From Primula veris (taxonomy: Eukaryota; Streptophyta; Magnoliopsida; Ericales; Primulaceae): a stretch of DNA of 64,000 nt. The notes below the pieces were generated by a model. The model did no database searches, was not told the origin of the DNA, and worked only from the letters and a program-made list of their open reading frames with translations. Where the stretch lies: NCBI GenBank assembly GCA_963682055.1, contig OY821748.1, forward strand, positions 4,622,343 through 4,686,342, read 5' to 3'. How positions within the stretch are numbered: position 1 is the first letter of the stretch; every line of letters begins with the position of its first letter. The position numbers and the translations under genes were made by a program. Below, one piece after another: positions 19,966-33,600 of the stretch.

Positions 19966-22900
19966 TTAATTAGAAACCTCAATTTTAGCAAAATCAAGTG
20001 TTCTTTTCCCTTGTAGCTTGTTAGTCACGTAGTGTTTGCTGTACTCTCCATGTTTATACTTTTTATACTTACAAGGAGTATTATCATTCACCAATTCTTG
20101 AATTGGACCAAGTTCTATCTCATAACTTGGAGCATAAAATGTGACTATCGACAGTCTATCATTTTCTTTATCAGCTATTGCTCTATGTTCCACACTCTTG
20201 TATCTCCCATTTGTGAGAACCTGTTGAATCAGCTATTCATATTAATAAATAAGCTAAATGAACAAAAAAACGTTGACTTTATTATAAATATAATCTTTAC
20301 GGTCGTACAAGTTTGGTTTTATTTAATTTCGTTGGCTCATCTAGCTATTGCTCATGTTCTTTAATTTGTATGAAGGGACTACCATTAATTGAAATGTAAG
20401 TAATACTTTTTCCTATACATTTTGAGGTTGAAGTGTTTTATTGAAATATTTTGGTGTATGAAAAGATAAAGCAAAAAAGAACATTTCATAAAGTGAATCT
20501 AGCTAACCAATTAATGGTCTCTCAACAATTTGGACTTCACTCCATGGTCCTTTTCCTTTCAATATGAAAACTGTAATAGTGTTCAATTGGATTAAATCTG
20601 ATATTTGGAACTAATTTATTTGAGAAAGATGGTGTATTTCAGTTGTTGGCCACACTGAAAAATTAAATTTTACATTCCAAATTACTTCCATGATCATAAA
20701 CAGAGATGATGACAACGTTAATGATTTCAAATAGATAGGACACACATGAGGTCGATTAACATAGTTAATTTCCATCATTTACAAAACTTTCACGGAGACA
20801 TTATTGTTGCATTTGAATGTACAGTGACCATATATGTTTAATTTTAAAGCAATAGAACCATTATGTTATCAAGTCGTTTCCTTTATACGTAAAAAAAATA
20901 AAAAAAGTCTTTTCCACGTGCTTAGAATTTAGAACCTTTTTTAATAGTAAAAGCATAAGAAGATTTGAAAGTTTGTAAATTTTTCTTACCTCTATAGTAT
21001 CACCAATGTTGATGATAAGTGCATTAGGGGAAGGTTGAACAGACACCCAAACATTGTCTTTAAGTATTTGTAAGCCAAGTGAGCTATTCTTTCTTTGTTG
21101 AAGGACTGTTAGGGCACTCCCATCTGAATGTGGGCTAAGTCCTAAAACCAAGTCTGGTCTAGGACATGGTGGATAATAGTTCATTCTCATTGCTTGAACA
21201 GATTCCCCAAATATGTCCTCAAATGTGCCCTTGTTAAGGCCTAGACTTATAGCTATGAAACCTAGTAGTTTCTTACACAATCTTCTTATCTCGGTCGAGT
21301 ATTCTTCAACTGTCTCGCTACAACAAGAGACACCCAATGAGGAAAATTAGCACTGAAGGGGTTTATAGTTTTCTTTTAAGTAATATATAGCATTTCGGGG
21401 TGAGAATCTGCAACTTTATTGAAGTCACGGCACGAAACTAGTAGTTGATGAGGAAAAACAGCTAAAATTTGGGCTTATGATTTACAAACTGAAAAAGATT
21501 TAAGAAAAAAAAAATGTTTTCATGCTAGTTGTCCTAAGAAAGCTAAAAAGCATATTCCTTTGTATATGGATTATATAGTTTACTTTCAAGCAAAATGTGA
21601 GAATAGGCTTACAACCAAACAGCAAAAAGTGCAAGTTCAACAACAAAATGACATTATTACTTACGAACTCTATGTGGCATTTCCGTAATTATATAAACCT
21701 TTTCGATCATTGAATGAGTGACAGAATGGTAAAACAAAAAATATGTCTTAATTCGTTCGTTCACTTTCCTATAATGATTTCTTTTACTTTCATGTAATTA
21801 TTCTTTTGGCAAAGCATGAAAAAAGGAAGGACGCCATGAGAGCCATGTTGCTTAACTTATCGTGTTTGATATAGTGTTGCTAAATATAACGACAATCACT
21901 TTACCATCACCTTAGAAGCATGACATTTTTTTATTTTTTTTTGTAGTGACACGGGTTATACCTGAAATTGGATGGTTTGGCTGGCCATAGATTAGGCACT
22001 CTAATAAAGTGGGGCTCGATTCCAAGTGCAAACATATTGCACCAATCAAGTTTTTGATCCTCGGAGAAGACAAAAGCTTGCCCATATCCTTGAACTGTCC
22101 CTGGTAACATTTGATATTTTTGCTTCTCCTCCAATGGTAGCATGAAAAAGTCCATGGCCATCTTTTCTATGCATTCCAGAGTTTCCAAATTTATCTCATG
22201 ATTTATCACCTAGAAAAAATGCAATAGTTAATACGATAAAAAAATACTCACATAAAAAGCTTTTCGTAAGTGCTATAAGTCACCTTTTTTTTCCATATAT
22301 AGCGGCGCTAGAAAATTACGTTCATAAAGTTTTATTACAAAAAGCAGAAAGGCATAAATTGTTTTGTCAAGTGTAAAATGGTAATTACCTATGTTAAAAG
22401 TGTTAAAAATTAATTAGAGAACAAGTTTGTTAAATAAATAATTACAACTTTTACGACTTGGATTTATTTGTCTACTACAACAGAACGATATGGAAGTGAT
22501 ACTCCTGCTTTGCTCATCATGAGATATTTAAGTAGATTATTTTTGTATAGTAAACATTAAATACTATAATGAACCAAAACTGTAAGGCCTTCTATTTCGT
22601 GTTTGCACTATATATTAAAGCTTTCTTATTACATATGGTTAACGGATATACTTATTGTCGTTAGGTCAGATACACAAAAGTCTTCGTACATCAACTTATA
22701 CAGTTATACACAATCATGCCGACTGTGATATTATAGTATTGGATTTATAAATAAATAAAAATGACGGAATTTACCAAAAACACGTGACGGAAACGTGTGA
22801 TTAGGTCTAGACTATATATAGCGATAGCGTGTGGCCTTCTTGTGCTCTATATTTAGAACAAAAACATCGAAAGATTCAATTCCTCGCATCGAATACTATC

Positions 22901-23207
22901 AGTCACAACCATACCATTTTGATTAGTACAATTTTTAATGAAATAAACATACCTGAAAGAATCCCCACTCCTCACAAGATGATGCAAGTTTGGAAATTTC
23001 ATGATGAAACTCATTTTTGCTGCCCTTTAATAATTTTGATAAATCAACCACCGGAATTGTAGATGGAGGGGTAATTGTCGCAACCAAGGGCCTTTCGGCC
23101 TTGTTTCGGATGAATCTTTTAGGAACAGCTATCTGTTTGGATTTTCTCAATTCTTGGACATCATCGATGTGCCCAACATTGAGAGTTGAGAGAGGTGTAG
23201 GAGCCAT
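19966..23207 (-). CDS. LBO1: 2-oxoglutarate/Fe(II) dioxygenase, LATERAL BRANCHING OXIDOREDUCTASE-like
   Basis: Four exons with GT-AG borders: 22953-23207, 21962-22209, 20990-21317 and 19966-20220, giving 361 aa in one frame. The DIOX_N domain holds IPVVDLSKL and EEWGFFQVINHE. The catalytic barrel holds the iron ligands HSD in LSPHSDGSALT and a second His in SVEHRA, plus RLSIVTF, whose Arg and Ser bind 2-oxoglutarate. The whole length, including an N-terminus with VGHIDDVQELRKSK, the stretch GTVQGYGQAFVFSEDQKLDW and the end LDFAKI, follows Arabidopsis LBO, as I recall it. LBO oxidises methyl carlactonoate late in strigolactone synthesis and so restrains shoot branching. A related SRG1-like oxygenase remains possible. 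A TATA box lies about 80 bp upstream. Introns 1 and 3 are each about 0.75 kb. A pseudogene copy of intron 3 lies at 13618-14236. Confidence 0.9.
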
Positions 23208-23286
23208 TCAAACAAGCTGTGAGTATAAGAATTTAGCTGAAAATATGAGAACTAAATTTGTATGTATGCACTAGAGAATATTAAGG

Positions 23287-23294
23287 TATTTATA
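23287..23294 (-). promoter_or_regulatory. TATA box of the LBO-like gene
   Basis: On the - strand the motif reads CTATAAATACC, 80 bp before the ATG at 23207, a typical plant spacing for a short 5' UTR. Confidence 0.65.
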
Positions 23295-23299
23295 GAGGT

Positions 23300-26200
23300 A
23301 TATATGTAGTTTTGGTTTCTCATGCACTCTCCTTCACCTTTCTTTTTAGGCAAATTGAATTATCACGTGGGCCCAAAAGCGATACCCCTAATCTTTTATT
23401 TTTGTTTTGATTTCAATATTCCAGACTAGCTGGATATATCTATGCAAGAATAATTCTCTCTTTATTATATAGTACAATATTCCCTCTGATTGTTGTCGTG
23501 GTGACATTATTTTTATTACAGCCTTTATTCATTTTGAAAACTGTACGTAGAAAGCTGATGATCATGTGCTACGTACTATTTATTCATTTTGTTGTACTAA
23601 TATTCGACGAATAATATGCATGGTTGAAGCAACCAGAAGCAATCGTTACTAAACTCTCTGAAGCCCTATTCATGAATCAAAATTATTTTAATGCATAATA
23701 TAAACAATAGTGGAGCAATGTTCATAAAGATGTGAAATATTATGCGTCCTTTGTACAAAATCAACTGATAAAATCTTAAATGAAATGAAATTTGAGTCAC
23801 TAATAAAACTAGGGCCATACTAAACTAGGGGTCTACTAAATCAACTGCATAGCTTCATGATGTTGTCATTAATAATATAATTGACCTATGATGGATCTTT
23901 CAACTTGAATGCACAATCAAGTGGCGTAAGCATAATAGTTTAATAATAATTACTTGCATGTTATTTAAAAAAAAAATAAAAAAATTACTTGCATATTCTC
24001 CATTAATCTCATTATAGTGCATTAAGGAAGAAAATACATACATTTGGTAAATAAAGAGTTCTGAATTGTCTCTTATGAATTATGATTGTGGGTGGTTATG
24101 GCAGTAATCGTAAAATGAACTAGGCAGAGTTAGTTAGGAACTGTTGTTCACCTCCAATTTGTAAAAAATAATGAAAAAAAAAAAAGTATTAAAGTCTACG
24201 ATCGTTAGTGTTTCAGCATGTCATTTACCAAAATCAACGTTTCAGCCTCTATCGTTAAAAGTCACTGGTTCTGATCGAGTAATTATAAGGGATACTTCTG
24301 TAACATCTCTTCATTTTGCTATACACCAAGGTTCCTTGAGGAGTACTAAACCCAAATAATATTACTTACAAAAACTCAAACTGGTGGAACGCTTATAAAA
24401 CAATTCATGATTTGACACATAATTATCTGCAAATTTTAGTTACTCAATAACATGTAGATTAGGTAATTAATTAGCTACAATAATCAACTGCAAACATATA
24501 ATTTGAAATGAAATATGAAGTTAGGATTCTTAGGAATATATATATATTTCGTTTCTGATATTATTAGAAATAGGTCAATTACATTGAAGTTAGAAAAACA
24601 TTAAAGACAACCCAAGGCAATTATTGTTGCTTTGCAGTTGCTACAAATAGTTATTTGTTGGTGTACAATGTACATGCATGCGCTAGTTGCATAAATAATA
24701 GAGCTCTAAAAATAGTCTTGTTATGTCTTCTCCTTGCTTTGTGGCAGATTTTTGCTTTTTCAAGTGAAATTAGAAGTACACAGTACTGGTGATGATTTGA
24801 CTAGAAAAAACCATTTTTGTGCACTAGTATGGTATTTGAACACCTGCTTGACCACTTTGTAAATTTTATAAATTACATCAGAGGTGTTGTTTATAATATA
24901 CAAATTATAAAAATTTCACATATATGGTGCAAAAATAAGATGCAAATCAGGGATGAATCATTGCTCATTGAATTACCATATGTCCACTTTTCTAGTTTCC
25001 TTACTATATTACAAACCCGCAATATATATAAAACTAGTGAAAATAAAGGGAAATTTATATATATATATATAGACAATTGTATTGAACTTACAACGTGAAG
25101 AACCTAGCTCCAATCTCATCGAATTTCCAAGGTGATCTTTCATTGAAATTATGTGTTGTTAAATTAAATATTTCTTATGATCAAAGAAAGACTGGAAAAA
25201 CGAGTTAGGATGAACTAAAAAGCCACCTTCGTAATATACCGAATCTCGTTCAACTCCAAGACGCATATATTTTCTAATAAAACTCTCTTTTTGAGGATAT
25301 ATATATATATATAGTAAAACTGTAAAATTATGCGTTTAAATTAATCTTGGTCTAGGAATCAAAATCAAAAACTAGGCATGAAATAGTAAATTGCCTTGAC
25401 TAACCCGAGATTATTTTAAAGTTTGTAAAGCCAGATACATATATACTCCTATAAATAATAAATTCCAGTTAAAATTTTGGACTTACACTTACAAATTCTA
25501 ATTCTTGTGTAGAAAATAAAAAGAGGACTATGATTTTGCATCATCTCATAATTGAGTTTTTCATTCAAGTTTCTAATTGGACTAATTTACTTATTTGCTT
25601 CTTTTTTCGATTATGGTGTGACATATAAGTGGTGTTTGTAGGGGTCACTTTTATAAAATGTCTCCATTTTCGAAGACCAAATTTAGTGATATTGGTGTAA
25701 TTATTTTTCCTCATTGCTCCTCTCATACGAGTGTATGATAGTTAACCTTGAGTCAGGGAGAGGCCCCTATAGGCTATAGCATCAAATTACAAACAAGTGG
25801 AAATAATTGAGACCTTACAAAGTGCTAAAGTACCAAGCTTTTTAGCAATACTTTCTTACAAAGTAAAACGTTGAACAAGTCACTACTTGATTGTAAGTAA
25901 AGATGAGATCATGATACTTTCCCCATGCATTTATTCTAACCGTTAATGTTTTCTCAAGTTGTGATTATATTAATAAGCAATTGGTCCATCTAGACATGGC
26001 GAAGTCGAAATTGATTACGGGGGTGTCAAAATTTAAATCAATTACTCTAAGCAATGGGTGCCGTCGTTACGGCTGTACTTAGCTTCCCCCGCGTCTAGAT
26101 ACAGAATGTTTGGACAAGCATAGGGCTGAAATTAATATTCTTACGTCGACAATTATTTATTATTATAAAACCAACTATTTACAGTCCTAATTCTTATACT

Positions 26201-27290
26201 AATATAATAAGATTACATGCAACGTTAAGTTTTCTTTTTTAATAATTTGGGGGGATTTTTCCCCAAATTAGCACATGCATTTATAATCAAATGTATATCC
26301 CATATTCTGTGACTTGTGTCCACTCTTCTTATTTTTATTTTTATCGTTTTATTCAAAATTTTCGTTTGGCCTTGCTGCTAAATTTATGGTCCTTCTATAT
26401 ATGTACCGATGCTCAAAATTGTTTATTTATTCAAAGTTACTAATATTTAGAGAAACTTCCGCTTTTACCGTTTTGATATCTTATAAAATCTGGTCCAAAT
26501 TAAAATACGACACCCCAAACATCCGCCAAGCAACGACCAATCCTCCACTCCAATCTGATCTCCTTGTCGATCGCCGCCCACCACTATGTGCATCTCCACC
26601 ATTTCCCCTTATGGTTGTTTAACTGACAATTATGAGAGCACACCGATTCATTTTACGCAATATTTATGGTGTAATTTTACATTCTACAGGCATATATAAA
26701 AATTAGACATAATCAATCTTTTCCTTTTATCCATGTATAAAATGTATGTAATTCTATGTATACCATCTCTGATAATGTATGTACTATATATGAAGAAAAA
26801 TGACAAATGGTTAATGGCTGTCATACTATCTAAAATATACACACACAAAATCTTTTTTGAACAACCGTGTTTTTTCTTTTACTTTGACAGTAATAACTTA
26901 ATTGAAATAAAGATTAGAGTTACGTATGCTTTTGCTAAAAAAAATTGACCAAATTGTATCCAAGTTAAATTCCCCCAAAATTAAATTTATACTTACTTGT
27001 CAAAGTTTGCTTTTAGTCTGCTGAGTGCTGCCAAACCTAATTTCCCTTCTCATTTTCTTTATTTCTTATAATACCAAAGACTTTCCATTAATTTGCTTTA
27101 GAAAAGGGTTCAATAAAAACGCACCATAAAGTATCAACCATCAACATCAAACCGACGGAATATACCAATCACTTCACTAGTAAATTATTTGTTATTCACT
27201 GATATTATTATATTAATCAGATGCAAAAAAACTCAATTATTAGCTACTAAAAGATAGATCAAGTCACGACTCTATTGCAATATTAACTCC
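23300..27290. other. Intergenic DNA upstream of the LBO-like gene
   Basis: No gene seen. It contains (AT)n runs near 24540, 25055 and 25300, the 25988-26100 inverted repeat and otherwise unique AT-rich sequence. The promoter of the dioxygenase gene would occupy the first part. Confidence 0.55.
25988..26100. repeat. 113-bp block bounded by inverted ATCTAGAC/GTCTAGAT
   Basis: ATCTAGAC (25988-25995) and GTCTAGAT (26093-26100) face each other, with GCGAAG and CTTCCCCCGC just inside them. Near the centre is the hairpin GCCGT-CGTT-ACGGC. It is clearly richer in GC than its surroundings. Possibly a small transposon remnant. Confidence 0.4.
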
Positions 27291-27560
27291 TTGAGCACCG
27301 GGACCGTTATTAATGTTGGCTATGACGTTTCCTCAGGGCCCACACCCATTAGGGAAACCTCTACGATCACCGCCTCGGCCGCCTCTATTAATGTTTATTC
27401 CTTCGGGATCAGTTGTTTTTCATTTCTTTCCACTCGGAATCTCCGGTATTTTGCTCATCTACTTGAGAGTTGCTCAAGTCGGTCTGAGATTAGTCTTCTT
27501 TGGTAATATTCTCGGTGAAATTCAACCTTGGCCAGATTCTTCAATATATGGCTAGTCGAC
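27291..27560. other. GC-richer coding-like island
   Basis: Two overlapping + frames (71 and 80 codons) and, on the - strand, an RGGRGGDRRGF-like stretch. Base composition (CCGCCTCGGCCGCCTC) departs from the neighbours, which suggests a fragment of an inserted coding sequence, perhaps retroelement gag. No family could be named. Confidence 0.25.
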
Positions 27561-30500
27561 CGACTATCATAAGTTCCATTTTCATGATAAACCGTTGATT
27601 TTTCACCCTTCTGCTATAGACATTACTCGGACAGTGTTACAGTGGATACTTCAAAAGTATAGTTTTCTGCAGCCGCAATGTCAACTGTAGCTTTTATTAC
27701 TGGAGTGGTAGTGAAATAGTGGAAGTTAAAATCTTGTTCAGCTTAGCTCTCAATTCAGTATAAGTAACATAATAATCAGAATCAATTGGCAAATCAGATT
27801 TCGCAAGCCAATTTTTGGTGCGTTGTACGCAGAGCCGCAATGACTTCTTGTGAGAAAAAGTCACATCCACTGGCGACTTACAAAACGTTCCCCAACATAA
27901 ATTAATCAATAGGATTGAAAACAAAAAGTGTACAGAAGAATAGTTTAATTTGCTGCCAGACATACATACCAACTTAAGCATTAACCAAGAAAAATGTGAA
28001 TTTTTTTCCTCCCATACACCTTCAAATTACTAGTAAAATCACCTCCAAACCATGATCCAACATTTATTGTAATCATCACATACAAGAAATAGCAAGTGTT
28101 AATACACGACCCTTATGATTGTCAACAAAGTATAGCCTTCACAGACAACTTGACAAAACAGTCTATTCAGATTTCAGAGGCAAATAAAGACATCATAGCA
28201 ACGAAGTACGGGTTTCGTAACATGCTCTTAAAATTGCTGGTCCAATATTTGCTTAACATCTGAAACATCTGAACACAAATAATTAATTTCCAAAAGAAAT
28301 AACACTACACAACTAGAACTTGATACAAGTATGCCACACATCATCAAATCCCAGCCTCATCGCGGACCCTTTTTCTTTTCTTTTCTTTTTCTTTCTCACG
28401 CATCACAAATAGGTGGGGGCTAATACAAAATTGGAGAAGAACTTGGCTCATCTTTTCCTGTACAAGCCATAATACACATGTCTGACACAATTTCTCAATC
28501 TACAAGAAACATTGAATAAAAAGTTCTATCATTTTAAGAAAACAACATTGAGAGTTTGCCAGTCCAGATAAATATATGCAACTACTAGCCGTTAAATTTT
28601 ACAAGCATGAAGTCTCACTGTCTGCATTAAAGAAAAGATCTAGAACAGCGGAATAACTCTATAGAGTATGAACAAAATCTTCTATTCCCTTTTTAATAAG
28701 ATGCTATGTCATCATAAAAGAAGTTTGAGGTTTCATAACTGTTTCAACAAACACATCTAATATGGGTCTCGTAAAAAAAACTTAACATCCTAAGGAGAAC
28801 ATACTTGTTTCTACAGAACACATTACGTACATTCAGATACTGACTCTCAAACCTGGATTAGTTTTACTAGAATGATGTATAAATTATAATTGTTATATTA
28901 AGAACTCCAAAGGTTGCATTTGACTAATTTGGAGACAAATAAGAAAATATATCAGACTGGACTTTAATCACATTACCATCTAAATATAAAAATGGAACAA
29001 AGCAGTAATTTAAAACGCAAAAGCGTAGCTAAAAGTTTTCTGCAACAGTTTCATGATGAGTAAGCTTCCGGATTATAAATATTAAATAGTGAAACAGCAT
29101 TAATTTTTTTTGAGTTTTTTCAGCAAAGTTTCTTATGGTTGCTATACAAGCAAATCATCATCATCAAATTATGCCTTTATCCCAAAAATTAATGCGAGTT
29201 TTTAAAAACAATGGAATAAAGTAACTAAACAAAATATAATATCATATAGGGCAAGAGTTTGTTCTTCTAAAATGTATCAATTTTGGGTTTCACATGATTC
29301 AATTTCATTCCAGCATACTTTGATGTAATGGGCAAAATTTCGGTAAAGTGAAAAAAAAAAATACTTTTTCAACTCCCCTCGAGTTCCAAACTTCACGAAC
29401 AGCAAAACTAAAGAAATTTCCTTCTTGTACTTCTTGATACCTTTCCTGCATTTTAAAACAAAACCAAAACTAGAAGTTACTAAGTGGGAATTTGTCATAT
29501 ACAGTAAGTTCTCTAAACTATTGACTTTGAAGGCAGAAAAAATGCATACCAAGAAACCATAACTAAAACACACAATATTTAATTTTATGAGAAAGAAGTT
29601 CATCAGTTCACAAAAATCTCACTATTCCGGTATGTAGGTATTTAAAAAGGAGATAAAACTCACCTTTGGATCGTTAACATCCAAGCTTTCCTACCAAGGA
29701 ATATCCCCAGTCTGAGATACCTGAAAGAACTAACTAGGAAAAAGGAAAAGCACTCCGACCAGGAATTAGGCCTATAAGAACTAACAGGCACTAAAACCAG
29801 AAGCAAATGATTGCAAATATCTAATTCACCGTTGGCACTGACAAGCACTTAATGAAAAATATCTCCATAGCAACAAAAGTGGAAAAAATAGGCCTACATG
29901 AGAAACTTAGGATTGGGAATCTTTCCATTAACTGTTTTACAAAGGGAAACTGAACTCACAACCTCATCTCCCAATACACTTGAACATACATTTATTTTTC
30001 TCATACTCAGCTTCACATATCTAATCAATTGTCATATCTGAAATCCAATATCGTTTTACATATTAAAGTTGCGAGGTAGTAAATCATTTAGAGTTGCGAG
30101 GTAGAAATCGAGATACATGATACACATAAGGACCAGGCCAAATCGAACTAGACTATTTCATCAAAAGAACAAATATTATAAAATAACAAAAATATGAAGT
30201 CCTTCATTAGGTTGAACCTCTGTTGGTGGCTACATAAACCTCAAATTTTCTTGAAACTATTGACTAAGACGCTCTCAATCCCTATAGTTCTATGTTTCTC
30301 TAGCTTCAAAACTATTAGACTTAAAAAAAAAATCCCTCACCGAACAACTGTAAGTACCCTCTAGCCCTCTCTTCTTGAAATGAAACTGAGCATGCTTTGC
30401 TCATTTGGCCACAAAATCAAATTGGTAAAATATATCACTAGTACATTACAAAAATTTGAAACCAATCCCATTTTTGTACACATGTACAGAAAGGAAATGA

Positions 30501-30619
30501 GCTATATATAAGCTGTCCATCAGGGGATTCCACGTATAATCCAGCACTCTTTAATTTCCCCTTTCTCGGCAACATATATCCAAATGCATAAGCATAGAGA
30601 ATGCTGTTTATAATTTCGC
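27561..30619. other. Region 3' of the CW gene
   Basis: The first few hundred bases below 30620 should be the 3' UTR of the CW zinc-finger gene. The rest has no convincing gene. A pyrimidine run (CTTTTC)n lies at about 28370-28400. A candidate orphan exon is listed at 29361-29445. Confidence 0.45.
29361..29445 (-). pseudogene. Candidate orphan exon
   Basis: On the - strand a T-rich tract and TGCAG precede a frame reading ERYQEVQEGNFFSFAVREVW, then NSRGELKK, ending at a GTATTT donor-like site. Its amino-acid makeup looks like real protein and differs from nearby random frames, but no partner exons or start were found. It could be a relic of a lost gene or an alternative exon downstream of the CW gene. 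Confidence 0.25.
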
Positions 30620-33600
30620 TTATACTTTAATGCCATTAAAACCTTGTCGACTGATTAAATCGAATGCAATCCGTACCAAACGTACAACTTCATCCACATC
30701 TTGAAAGCTCAAATCAATTGCTTTTTTAACCGAAATAATCCCCGCGTTATTTTGACCAATGGTTTGACTTGCAGCAGCATAAATGTTCTGGGATTTATTC
30801 GATGCCTCCAGTGCAGAATGTACCTCTTTCATCTGCATAGAGATGAAATGCTGACATGTTCATACTCGAAACACCCAATGATGAGAGATGACACAACAAA
30901 TAACTCAAAATTATAAATTCCACTTCCTTAAAATATCTTCTTATATCAACCTACACTTTAGCATAACCAAGGAGCATACTAAAGTGGATAATGGGTAGCA
31001 TGCATGGACAAATAATGAAATAGAATAAAAAACTTTGACCAAAAAGGTCTTGAACAAACCATTTACAATCATAGTGTATTTTTTATTACACTATTTGGGT
31101 AGTATCTGAAATTACAGAAATGGTCATTCCATGGTAGTTTTGCAGTAACTATAAGGGGGTAAGAAGCATTTTCCTAAAATCAAAAGGCTAATTCACCATG
31201 TACTTAAACTTGAGCTCAATCTATTCTGCAGTAAAGGAAAGTTATTGCTAAGTTACATTTTTGGCCATACAAAAAAAAGCCCACAAAAACCTAGTCTCAT
31301 GTGGCTACGATGTGGAATTTATGGCAGGTACTTCAAATGCTCTAGACATAATGAAAAAAAATACATAAAAAGCTTAAAGAAAATAATAATTTACTTACAC
31401 AGTCAAGCAATCTAACAATTGCGGGACGGTTTCGAGCAGTAATAATATGGTTGTTCCCAGAATGAGAACCAACACTTCTGGAAATTGCAGACTTGTTATC
31501 TACCAGCATTTGATTGTTTAAGCTGTCAACGTCAGAGGCAGAAGATGATGGCGATTCACCTAAACAAAAAAAGAAGTTCAGATATAGCCTCAATTAGACA
31601 TAAGCAACTACTTAGTTACTTGGTTAGTTTCATTTTTGGTCCTCAAACATTGTTTCATTTTGGGTAACTTTCTCTTACACTTTAATTATATGCAATTTTA
31701 ATTCCTTAACTTTACGAGTTGTGCATTTTTTGTCCATAAACCTAACCTTGTTAGCTCTTCTGGTAAATACTAAAGTATTATATACTTTTAAAAATCTTAA
31801 TTACTCTTAATACTAACAGAAAAACTGTTTTAGAGTATAGAATACTCTTATTATTTAACAAAAAATTAATGGCACTGGGAAAAAACCTTAAGGACTAAAA
31901 CAGTGAAATACAAAAATATTACAATAAAATTGGGGGAAATTTAGGGACTCAAAATGAAAATAAGCATTGTTAATTCTATACTGAAAGCCACATTTAAAGT
32001 ATGAACACTCTGTAGGTATTCTTTAAAAATGGATATAAACAAAGGCAAGCGAGCAAAAGGTTCAAATATGACTAGAGAAAGCCATACCTAGGGGAACATT
32101 TTGTAGAGTTGCCTGCAAATCATGTCGATCTCTATTCATGGTGGAACTTTTGCATAAAACTACCCTAAAGTAAGCTACCTCCATACATTTATAGGCCAGT
32201 GCAGCATTAGCCAAATCATTGCGCTTCTCATATTCAACGGCACAGAGCCTGCAGAAGTGTAATGTTTAAAAACAGAAACAAGACTTGAGATGTTAAAAGA
32301 ATAAATTACTACTTTCTGAAGCAGATTCATTTTTATTAAAAGCTAAAAAAATGACTGTTTTATTTCAAATTTAGAAGTGTATTTCCATTTGTGTCTTTTC
32401 GTTTTTGTTTTCACTGCTGTGTCTATTTCTAAGAGTTGTATATTTTAAGGCTCTAAAGTTATGTCCTTTATATAAGTGTAAAAGAGCATTATTGTAACAC
32501 GAAAATCAGATTTAGGAATAAAATTTTTGATAGAGTTTGATATTATTTTATCATTTTGGTTTGACATTCGAAAACTTTTATCATATTTGTAACTAGGGTC
32601 TCGTATACTAGATCACTATTATAAAAAATAAATAACAAAGCATGCTCAATAGACATTTAAGATCTTTACGAAATGTAAATCTTCAAAAACCTTGTAACTT
32701 AAAGACAGAAGATGGATTCGACTGACTAATAAATTACAAACTAACTCTACCCTGCTTCAAAAAATTCCGCATTCAGAAAATTAAACAGTTTAGCCAGACT
32801 ATAAAACTGAGAAATCATTACTTACTCGCATAATTTGGCTGTACTGCTATACATTTGCATTGGAGACACTTCCCCATGTTTATTACTATCGTAATTGCAA
32901 TTTTCTCTAACCGAAGCAGCATGAAGAAAATACAAAATAGCTCTCAAATATGCATCATTAGCTTCTAAGGGAAAGCCAGAGTCCTAAAAGCCAAAGAAAG
33001 AGATACATAGTATGAGGCGACTGTAAATCTTCCTTGCAAATAAAATTTAACAGGCAAAACAAATATATATTACAAGTACCTTCAAGCGTTCAGCATAGGC
33101 TTTAGCCTGCTCAGCTTCTTCAAAAGCCGCACTAGACTGACTTGATGCATCATTTCTCGGAAGATTTGGGGAACCATTGCACTGTTTTGTCACTTTTGAT
33201 GAGTCGCCACAACAAGAAGAATCAGCTGGAACCACATTAAATTCATTCTCTATATGCGGACCAGAGATTGAAGGGGGTACTTTTGATACAAGATGATTCA
33301 ACACCAACTGCGAAGAACTCCCTATTTCCCGGGTTAAATCACTTTTCATTTGAACTCCATCGTTAAAACTCTGAATTTGAGGAGTTTTCGTCATTTTATC
33401 ATCCTTATTATCCTTGACAAGCTTAATTCTACATTTCAAATCCCTGCTATCTCTCATACCCTCTTTCGGGTTTTGTTTCATCTCAATAGGGCGAACACTC
33501 ACCTTTCTTATCCTTTCAGAATTTTTGCTCCCAGAAATTACATCTTTGCCCTTGGACGATAAAGATGACAGGTTCCTGGATTTTTCTCGTAACAAATCAC

